DNA of 64,000 nucleotides from Xestospongia muta (taxonomy: Eukaryota; Porifera; Demospongiae; Haplosclerida; Petrosiidae), in assembly GCA_963693285.1 (NCBI GenBank), contig OY848919.1, positions 10,225,461-10,289,460 of the forward strand. The letters are read 5' to 3'. A program made the translations under genes and the position numbers. The notes below the pieces were generated by a model, which saw only the letters and a program-made list of their open reading frames with translations, was not told the DNA's origin and ran no database searches. This document shows positions 55,501-64,000 of this stretch, piece after piece. Within the stretch, counting starts at the first letter, position 1; each line of letters opens with the position of its first letter.

Positions 55501-58500
55501 GTTCAAATACAACTTTATTCTATACTGAAGTGTTTAACATCAGTACAATTACTGTGATATATTTATAACAAGTATTTAATTTCAATCTGTATGCTATCAT
55601 CAATTGTAGACACATCACAACTTTTACTACTTTAACATCATTCAAAATATATTCTTAGACTAATTATTGTGTAATAATGTTTTTGTTTTAACAGATAAAA
55701 CTCAATATGTATATCATTATATGTAAAATATTTCCTTTAGCTTACAGCACTTCTTATTCCAAACCTTCTAATACAAAGATTACTTGTTTAGGATTAATTT
55801 GTAAGTTGTTAAGACATAATTATAGGTGTATTATATGTGACTTCAACTATTTTACAAGGTACATGGTTTTCTTAATTGTGCCTTCTTCAAGGTCTAACAG
55901 ATTTACAAATTTGTTTCAAGCTTTACTTGAATATTTCATCCATTAGTTTGTACAGACTATAGTAAATGTATGTATGTCGGCTAAAGCATTGTAATTGGTC
56001 TTTTAGTTGGTAGCTAGAGAATGTTTGTCTGTTTTCATCTAGATGATATTGCTAGAAATGGTGCTATTGTTCTATATCTTAATGGGTATACTTCATCATC
56101 CTATTACTATGGTATTGTGAGGGTCTATTACAATAATGGATGGGGTAACATCTGTGATGATTACTACTACAGTTCTACTGAAGCTAATGTCATTTGTCAT
56201 CAATTGGGATATACTGGAGCCTCTAGTTACTCTAGAGCTGGATTAGTGAGGTTAGAATTAAATTGTTTTGACCATAGTTTCATTTTTATGTCTAGCTATG
56301 GGACAGATAGTCTATTGATGAAGATGGATGACCTCAACTGTGGCAGTAGTAGCTACCTGACTATATTTCAGTGTTCTTTCTCTACTATCATTGATAGTGG
56401 ATGTACTAATACTAACTCTTATGATGCTACTGTGTACTGCTGTAAGTGTATCAATATTGTTCTTAGCATTTGTTGTGTTTGTCACAGATACAACTAGGAT
56501 CTGGAACAGTAGCCCATTCTCTGGTATGATACGTCTTCAGGGAGGTAGTTATCCTAATCAAGGACGTGTTGAGGTCTATTGTAATGGACAATGGGGAACA
56601 ATATGTGATAATGGATTTGGCTCTACTGATGCTCGGACTATTTGTAAACAACTGGGATATAACCATTATTATAATTATGATCACCTCAATTATTTGTTAG
56701 TAATGTTATTGATGGGCAAATAGATGTTTCAATGTTTACATCATTTCAGATATGGTACTTCCAGTCAATCAATTTGGAGTACATACATGTCTAGTTCTTC
56801 CTCTGACACATGTTATGGTACTAGAAATTCCTGTCCATCAACTTCAATAAGTAATTGTAACCACAATGAAGATATTACTGTCACGTGTAGTAAGTTCATT
56901 TTTTGGAAATAATCTAATAAATTAGGGTTTGCTAATTATCATTACTTTATTCTTTAGTTTATAGCAGTTCATATTCAAAACCTTCTAATTCAAAGACTAC
57001 TTGTTCTGGATTAATTTGTAAGTAATTATATTATTGTGTTAGGTCAATGTTATAAAATTGTTAAGAAGTATATGATGATCTTTTCAGTTAGAGTATGATT
57101 AGAGTATGATAATATTTTATCATTTAGCGAAAGTTGCTCAAAATGGTGCTATTATTCTATCTCGTAATGGGTATACCTCTACATCCTATTACTATGGTAT
57201 TGTGAGGGTCTATTACAATAATGGATGGGGTAATATCTGCGATGATTACTACTACAGTTCTACTGAAGCTAATGTCATCTGTCATCAATTAGGATATACT
57301 GGAGCATCAGCTTACTCTAGAGCTGGATTAGTAAGGTTAGAATTACCTAATTATCATGCTCTACATTATTTCTATCTAGTTATGGCACTGACACTCTGTT
57401 TATGAAGATGGATGATCTCAACTGTGCTAGTAGCAACTACCTTACTATATTTCAGTGTTCATTCTCTACTATCATTGATAGTGGATGTACTAATACTAAC
57501 TCTTATGATGCTACTGTCTACTGCTGTAAGTGTATAAGTATTTCCTTAATATTTATCATTATTGGTGCAGATACCACTAGGATCTGGAACAGTAATCCTT
57601 TCTCTGGTATGATACGTCTTCAAGGAGGAAATTATTCTAATGAAGGACGTATTGAGGTCTATTGTAATGGACAATGGGGAACAATATGTGATGATGGATT
57701 TGGTTCTACAGATGCTCAAACTATTTGTAAACAACTGGGATATAATTATTACCACAGATATGGTCACTTAAGTCTGTAAGTACTATAAATCAAAATAATA
57801 ACAACAATATGAAGCATTAAGCACACACTTCACTGCCAACACATACAACAATCATTAATTTCGCTTTGACATTATTGTGAGCACTGCCATTATGGTTCTC
57901 ATTAGTTAGTTCCAAGGCTGGCTTGCCTTTTAGCATTCTGTAGTTTCTCTACTTTTTACTATCTTCAAAACCATTAAAGGGTAATTTTTAATTGTTCAAC
58001 AAGTCGTAATGTATTTACAATATGACTGTTACAATAGTATCTCTAACAATTCATGATGTTCTTTAATATTTTTAGGTCTGGTACTTCTAGTCAACCAATT
58101 TGGAGTACATACATGTCTAGTTCTTCCTCTGACACATGTTATGGTACTAGAAATTCCTGTCCATCAACTTCAATAACTAGTTGTAACCACTATGAAGATA
58201 TTACTATCACATGTAGTAAGTTGTTATATTATTTTTGTTAAATGAAATAATTACTTCGATTTACTAATTATAATTATTGTATTCTTTAGTTTACAGCAGT
58301 TCATATTCAAAACCTTCTAATTCAAAGACTACTTGTTCTGGATTAATTTGTAAGTAATATTATGGTTGTGTTAGCTCAATTTTATCATATGTATTGAATA
58401 TATAAGGTATTCCTTTCAATTAGTAATTTGAATATGGTAATCTTTTATCATTTAGCTAAAGTTGCTCAAAATGGTGCTATTATTCTATCTCGTAATGGGT

Positions 58501-61500
58501 ATACCTCATCATCCTATTACTATGGTATTGTGAGGGTCTATTACAATAATGGATGGGGTAATATCTGTGATGATGTCTACTACAGTTCTACTGAAGCTAA
58601 TGTCATCTGTCATCAATTGGGATATACTGGAGCATCAAGTTACTCTAGAGCTGGATTAGTAAAGTTAGAACTTACAATCATATATGTAAATCAAGTTTTA
58701 AATGTCTCTGTTTTAGTTATGGCACTGACAGTCTGTCTATGAAGATGGACGATCTCAACTGTGCTAGTAGCAACTACCTTACTATATTTCAGTGTTCATT
58801 CTCTACTATCATTGATAGTGGATGTACTAATACTAACTCTTATGATGCTACTGTGTACTGCTGTGAGTGTTTAAATGTTTTCTTAACACTTGTTACTTTT
58901 TTTACAGATACTACTAGGATCTGGAACAGTAATCCTTTCTCTGGTATGATACGTCTTCAAGGAGGAAATTATTCTAATGAAGGACGTGTTGAAGTCTATT
59001 GTAATGGACAGTGGGGAACAATATGTGATAATGGATTTAGTTCAACTGATGCTCAAACTATTTGTAAACAACTGGGATATAATTATTACCACAGATATGA
59101 TCACTTAAGTCTGTAAGTACTATAAATCAAAATAATTACAACAATATGAAGCTGTAGCACACACTTCACTGCCAACACATACAACAATCATTAATTTCGC
59201 TTTGACATTATTGTGAGCACTGCCATTATGGTTCTCATTAGTTAGTTCCAAGGCTGGCTTGCCTTTTAGCATTCTGTAGTTTCTCTACTTTTTACTATCT
59301 TCAAAACCATTAAAGGGTAATTTTTAATTGTTCAACAAGTCGTAATGTATTTACAATATGACTGTTACAATAGTATCTCTAACAACTCATGATGTTCTTT
59401 AATATTTTTAGGTCTGGTACTTCTAGTCAACCAATTTGGAGTACATACATGTCTAGTTCTTCCTCTGACACATGTTATGGTACTAGAAATTCCTGTCCAT
59501 CAACTTCAATAACTAGTTGTAACCACTATGAAGATATTACTATCACATGTAGTAAGTTGTTATATTATTTTTGTTAAATGAAATAATTACTTCGATTTAC
59601 TAATTATAATTATTGTATTCTTTAGTTTACAGCAGTTCATATTCAAAACCTTCTAATTCAAAGACTACTTGTTCTGGATTAATTTGTAAGTAATATTATG
59701 GTTGTGTTAGCTCAATTTTATCATATGTATTGAATATATAAGGTATTCCTTTCAATTAGTAATTTGAATATGGTAATCTTTTATCATTTAGCTAAAGTTG
59801 CTCAAAATGGTGCTATTATTCTATCTCGTAATGGGTATACCTCATCATCCTATTACTATGGTATCGTGAGGGTCTATTACAATAATGGATGGGGTAATAT
59901 CTGTGATGATGTCTACTACAGTTCTACTGAAGCTAATGTCATCTGTCATCAATTGGGATATACTGGAGCATCAAGTTACTCTAGAGCTGGATTAGTAAAG
60001 TTAGAACTTACAATCATATATGTAAATCAAGTTTTAAATGTCTCTGTTTTAGTTATGGCACTGACAGTCTGTCTATGAAGATGGACGATCTCAACTGTGC
60101 TAGTAGCAACTACCTTACTATATTTCAGTGTTCATTCTCTACTATCATTGATAGTGGATGTACTAATACTAACTCTTATGATGCTACTGTGTACTGCTGT
60201 GAGTGTTTAAATGTTTTCTTAACAATTGTTACTTTTTTTACAGATACTACTAGGATCTGGAACAGTAATCCTTTCGCTGGTATGATACGTCTTCAAGGAG
60301 GAAATTATTCTAATGAAGGACGTGTTGAAGTCTATTGTAATGGACAATGGGGAACAATATGTGATAATGGATTTAGTTCAACTGATGCTCAAACTATTTG
60401 TAAACAACTGGGATATAATTATTACCACAGATATGATCACTTAAGTCTGTAAGTACTATAAATCAAAATAATTACAACAATATGAAGCTGTAGCACACAC
60501 TTCACTGCCAACACATACAACAATCATTAATTTCGCTTTGACATTATTGTGAGCACTGCCATTGTGGTTCTCATTAGTTAGTTCCAAGGCTGGCTTGCCT
60601 TTTAGCATTCTGTAGTTTCTCTACTTTTTACTATCTTCAAAACCATTAAAGGGTAATTTTTAATTGTTCAACAAGTTGTAATGTATTTACAATATGACTG
60701 TTACAATAGTATCTCTAACAACTTATGATGTTCTTTAATATTTTTAGGTCTGGTACTTCTAGTCAACCAATTTGGAGTACATACATGTCTAGTTCTTCCT
60801 CTGACACATGTTATGGTACTAGAAATTCCTGTCCATCAACTTCAATAACTAGTTGTAACCACAATGAAGATATTACTATTACATGTAGTAAGTTGTTATA
60901 TTATTTTTGTTAAATGAAATAATTACTTAGGTTTACTCATTATCATTATTGTATTCTTTAGTTTACAGCAGTTCATATTCAAAGACATATAATTCAAAGA
61001 CTACTTGTTCTGGATTAATTTGTAAGTGACATGATTATTATTATTTTATATGATTAATAAATTTTTTAAAATCTATAATCTCAAGCACTTAAATTGAATT
61101 TTAGTTACATTATTGTTTTATTATATTTAGCTTCTTCTAGCTACATTGCTTTTGGTACTACACATTTTTATCGTGATGGATCCACCTCATCCTCTTATTA
61201 CTCTGGTATAGTACAGATCTATATCAATGGACAATGGGGTAATATCTGTGATGATACCTACTACAGTCAATATGAAGCTGATATCATCTGTCATCAATTG
61301 GGATATACTGGAGCCTCAAGTTACTCTAGAGCTGGATTAGTGAGGTTAATTCCTTTAAAAGTTTCTTTTTAGACATAAATAATTTTTTGTTAATATTTCA
61401 GTTATGGCACGGACTACAGTCCAATGATACTGGATGATGTCAACTGTCCTAACAATGACTATCTCACTATACTACAATGTTCTTATTCTACTATCATTGA

Positions 61501-62911
61501 TAGTGGATGTACTAACACTAACTCCTATGATGCTACTGTGTCTTGCTGTGAGTTTCAATACTACTATAGTATAACATCTACATATATCGTGATTTAGATT
61601 CTACAAGGATCTGGAACAGTAATCCTTTCTCTGGTATGATTCGTCTTCAGGGAGGAAATTATTCTAACGAAGGACGTGTGGAGGTCTATTGTAATGGACA
61701 GTGGGGAACAATATGTGATGATGGATTTGATTCTAATGATGCACTTGTTCTCTGTAAACAACTGGGATATTCAAACTATACAAGTTATAATCATCTTCCT
61801 TTGTATGTTTAGTACAATAGACTATACTGAAAGTATACTATATTTGTTATAGGTCTGGTAGTTCGTCTCAACATATTTGGATGAGTAACTTAGCTTGTAG
61901 TAGTGTTTCTTGTTTGGGTTCATGTCAGAATTGTCCTACTAATTCTTATCAAGGATGTAGCCATTCTGAAGATATCACAATTCAATGTAGTAAGTTGGTA
62001 ATACACATGTTGTTAAAACTAGTCAACTATCCCCAATAAAAGAAATCAAAATTATAGTAATACCTTAAGTAAATATATTATAACATAACTGTACATATTT
62101 TGTGTTCTAATAAGGTCACATTAAATCTGTAGGTAATCCAAGTAGTTTGTCATCAGTATCAACATTAAGGACTACGTGTCGGAATATTACTTCTGCTCCT
62201 CCTACAAGTGCCTGTAAGTTATTGCTACATTAGTAAATAACTAAATGTATTGATTATATCCTTACCAGAGCAATGCTATAACTCTATAGCATAATTACAA
62301 AAACTTATTGTTTTCTAGCATCAAACATTGCTGGAGCAGTTGGTGGTACAATCGGTTCTATTTTGGTACTAATTATTGTGGCTTTTGTTTGCTGTATAAC
62401 AGTTGTTGCTATTGGAAAAAAAGTCAAGACACAAAATGGTAGAAGTCGCAACACCGAACAAATTGAATTACAGACTGTTAGATCTCCTGAAAGTATGACT
62501 CAAACAGGTCTGTCTAGACCACTTCCTAATACTACCTTGAATACTATACCACAAAGACAGAACCAATACCCTGGTTATGAAACAGAATCAGCATATTACC
62601 CGGAAGCAATTCATAGACCTCTACCACCCTATAATGAATTTAGTAATACAATTGGACCACATGAAGCACCAGCTGCTGTGCGTTATCCGTACCTGGGTCC
62701 TTATCCACACCTCAATCAAGCAGGTCGTCATCCAGCACAACAACCACCATCTTCAAACACACCACAACCAACAGCTCCACCGTATCCATATGAAATTCAT
62801 GCATTTAACACTCTTGAGATGAATCAAGGCAGACAACTGAACACATCAGCTGAGGTACAAACACTGAGGACTCCTCCTCCTCCAAGCTACAACGACCTTT
62901 TTATAAATTGA
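52525..62911 (+). CDS. Gene 5: twelve-SRCR type I membrane receptor
   Basis: 32 exons: signal 52525-52600, five A-E units (54473-61021), A'B'C'D' 61131-61989, E' 62133-62213, TM/tail 62319-62911. Total 5244 nt, 1747 residues, no internal stop. The start encodes [13 protein letters not shown], a signal peptide like that of gene 3. Twelve SRCR domains lead to the helix ([19 protein letters not shown]), GKKVK, and a Pro-rich tail with several PPY runs, ending [10 protein letters not shown] (PPPPSY 62873-62890). That tail is clearly sister to gene 3 and should bind WW-domain proteins (inference from the PPxY family). Units 4 and 5 are almost identical, introns included. Surface receptor; ligand unknown. 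Confidence 0.88.
52628..52700 (+). promoter_or_regulatory. Conserved block at start of intron 1 (gene 5 copy)
   Basis: ATCATCTCATACAGCTTGC, then GTGACAGCAAAACTACCG and TTAGCTTGGTGACAAG. Intron 1 continues to 54472 and is paralogous in parts to gene 2 intron 1 (for example 53420-54090 with 10480-11345); no gene inside. Confidence 0.4.
54473..55800 (+). other. Gene 5, SRCR unit 1
   Basis: A 54473-54674, B 54730-54875, C 54921-55125, D 55245-55384, E 55741-55800. The A exon opens [14 protein letters not shown] as in gene 3. D has [13 protein letters not shown]. The long D-E intron (55385-55740) is the first-unit type, without a gene. Confidence 0.87.
56043..57017 (+). other. Gene 5, SRCR unit 2
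   Basis: A 56043-56250, B 56296-56441, C 56488-56695, D 56750-56889, E 56958-57017. C ends YDHLNYL with the extra codon typical of gene 3 units 3-5, and the donor is GTTAGT. All introns in the unit are under 70 bases. Confidence 0.87.
57128..58349 (+). other. Gene 5, SRCR unit 3
   Basis: A 57128-57335, B 57380-57525, C 57571-57775, D 58076-58215, E 58290-58349. A contains STSYYYG and ASAYSRAG. From the C-D intron onward it already belongs to the 1336-bp repeat. Confidence 0.88.
57780..60930 (+). repeat. Tandem repeat of 1336 bp spanning units 3-5
   Basis: D, E, A, B and C exons recur at exactly 1336 bases: D 58076/59412/60748, E 58290/59626/60962, A 58456/59792, B 58717/60053, C 58908/60244. 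Introns are almost base-identical, including the 300-base C-D intron. Coding differences between units 4 and 5 are very few (for example PFSGM against PFAGM). The third copy starts to diverge near 60920. Confidence 0.93.
58456..59685 (+). other. Gene 5, SRCR unit 4
   Basis: A 58456-58663, B 58717-58862, C 58908-59112, D 59412-59551, E 59626-59685. A has the AA|GT donor and [10 protein letters not shown] reads [11 protein letters not shown] and is followed by the long C-D intron. Confidence 0.9.
59792..61021 (+). other. Gene 5, SRCR unit 5
   Basis: A 59792-59999, B 60053-60198, C 60244-60448, D 60748-60887, E 60962-61021. Near copy of unit 4. D has [11 protein letters not shown] instead of [11 protein letters not shown], and E reads [10 protein letters not shown]. 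Confidence 0.9.
61131..62213 (+). other. Gene 5, membrane-proximal unit 6' and linker E'
   Basis: A' 61131-61344, B' 61402-61547, C' 61598-61802, D' 61853-61989, E' 62133-62213. A' has an extra codon and an altered strand ([16 protein letters not shown] for [16 protein letters not shown]). D' is one codon shorter (CSSVSC). E' ends with Ala-Pro-Pro-Thr-Ser-Ala, a stalk before the helix. Confidence 0.88.
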
Positions 62912-63088
62912 AAAACACTACATCAAAATTGTTGTTGCTATCTTGTTTTCATATATTAATTTTAGTAATTCTAGATCAGTGTTTTTGTTTAGTTGGTTTT
63001 GTATGACTTAATTGTTTTTGCACTCATTGTGATTTTCAAGGCTAAGTATTTTATTAAACTGATTGTAAGTAATGTAAATAAACAAAAA
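62912..63088 (+). promoter_or_regulatory. Gene 5 3' UTR, truncated at the poly(A) signal
   Basis: The usual TAATGTAAATAAAC is present (AATAAA 63077-63082), but the hairpin is missing: right after it comes a run of seven A and then sequence that belongs to the upstream flank type (GAGAGGGCT). The junction looks like a duplication breakpoint. Confidence 0.55.
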
Positions 63089-64000
63089 AATATGAGAGGG
63101 CTATGAATCTAATTAAACAGAAGGCTGATGCACTATAACTAAATTTAAACCCTCAAACTAATTTTGAGCTAGGCATAATGCAAGCAGTGTAGCAACATTT
63201 CAAAATACACAATTTCAGTGGTGCTACTATGATCTCATGCCATTATATAAAGATAAAATACAAACAATAGGATTGTAAGTACAACAAGATGATATATTGG
63301 GACTTAGATATGTCTGGTTAGTTGGACACCAACCTAAATTTGAGTGGAACGTTTATAACTATAACACTGATCGGTCATAGACTAACAATTATTTTGAGGT
63401 GTGGGATAATAACAGATTAAAAACTGTTATCTACAGGAGCAAAGTCACCCAGTATGCAGAAGAACCTTAAGATCAATAAAAAAAGACAGAAAGACTGAAG
63501 AACTTAAAAAAATAGATTTGCAAATAACTGTCTGAATGTGTATCTGGTATGGCTATGCACACTAACATATAGGTAATTCAGAAACCTAACGTTTTCATTC
63601 ATTAACTAAAATCTTACTATCATAATATATTTAACCATTACTTACCATTTCTCTATTTTTGTGATATACCACTTACCACCATTTTCAAATTAGTATTAAT
63701 ATAATGAATAATTAATAAGTAATAAAAGCATTTTGTATTGGGTTAGATAAAATTCATAAGAAAAAAAGAATTAGAAACAACAATTTGGACTCTCCACTTT
63801 GCCAACACTTACTAACGTTATGGCAAGTCTTACTAGCTGTGAATAACTCGATGATGGCAAGTAGGCGCTTATATAGATTTATAAGTCAATTTAAACTGTT
63901 ATTTGAACCAAGCTTTGAAATATTGCTCTGCGCAATCTGACATAAAATAACAGGGTTTAAAATCTCCTATACGTGCATGTACAGCCTTTAAGAACTGTAC
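63089..64000. repeat. Copy of the pre-gene flank, downstream of gene 5
   Basis: Paralogous to 50761-52310, which lies in front of gene 5. No gene, no foldback insertions. The last 90 bases show no clear match to a promoter block, so whether a further SRCR gene begins beyond the window cannot be seen. Confidence 0.7.

Noticed and set aside
12160..57767. Repeated antisense open frames of about 73 codons opposite C exons (for example 12160-12384, 22383-22607, 45789-45995)
   Set aside because: They recur only because the C exon itself is repeated and its complement happens to lack stops. They have no independent splice sites, starts or domains.
57780..60930. Regular direct repeats resembling a CRISPR or satellite array
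   Set aside because: The repeat unit is a 1336-bp exon-intron cassette of an SRCR gene in eukaryotic DNA; no short repeat-spacer pattern exists.
1..64000. Bacterial operon features, ribosome binding sites, tRNA or rRNA genes
   Set aside because: Intron-split genes with GT-AG sites show nuclear eukaryotic DNA; I found no cloverleaf or rRNA-like sequence.

Overview
The window reads as animal nuclear DNA: very AT-rich, with many short exons separated by GT...AG introns, often only 40-60 bases long. All recognisable genes lie on the + strand and belong to one family: large type I membrane proteins built from tandem scavenger receptor cysteine-rich (SRCR) domains. Tiny introns, low GC and expanded multi-SRCR receptors fit a demosponge (a haplosclerid such as Amphimedon is my best guess). 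That assignment is inference from style, not from a species marker.

Five genes stand head to tail: gene 1 (5' end outside the window, to 4026), gene 2 (8488-16922), gene 3 (19125-33890), gene 4 (38147-47819) and gene 5 (52525-62911). Each complete gene has a 73-76 nt signal-peptide exon, a 1.2-3.2 kb first intron, and a series of five-exon units that I call A-B-C-D-E. A+B encodes one SRCR domain, C+D a second, and E a short Ser-rich linker with one Cys. The last unit is always a distinct membrane-proximal version (A'B'C'D'), followed by linker E' and one exon for the transmembrane helix and cytoplasmic tail. Splice phases are the same in every unit (A starts phase 1 and ends phase 2; B ends 1; C ends 2; D ends 1; E ends 1), so each domain and each unit is a symmetrical 1-1 cassette. 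Joining exons by these rules gives uninterrupted reading frames of 1019, 2748, 1568 and 1747 residues for genes 2-5, carrying 6, 20, 12 and 12 SRCR domains, and 699 visible residues for gene 1.

The cluster is changing quickly. Genes 3 and 5 hold nearly identical tandem units (periods 1107 and 1336 bp, introns included), and gene 4 is a mosaic of converted segments. A broken SRCR pseudogene lies between genes 1 and 2, and a duplicated promoter with a broken first exon lies inside intron 1 of gene 2. The tails fall into three kinds: YEII/YEVI endings (genes 1 and 2, gene 1 also with NPAY), PPPPSY endings (genes 3 and 5), and in gene 4 a deletion that removes the whole tail just after the hydrophobic segment.

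Non-coding parts hold paralogous flanks, a deleted Ty3/gypsy-type retrotransposon (about 34985-36080), several foldback or MITE-like insertions (48860, 49250, 51429, 52031), three of them with an uninterrupted counterpart in a paralogous flank, a (TA)n tract, a decayed hammerhead-like motif at 37640, and paired palindromes in one intron. Shared non-coding signals are an ETS/CRE-like motif 5' of each start codon, a conserved block at the start of intron 1, and a 3' hairpin on the poly(A) signal. The flank after gene 5 matches the flank before gene 5, so a sixth copy may follow.
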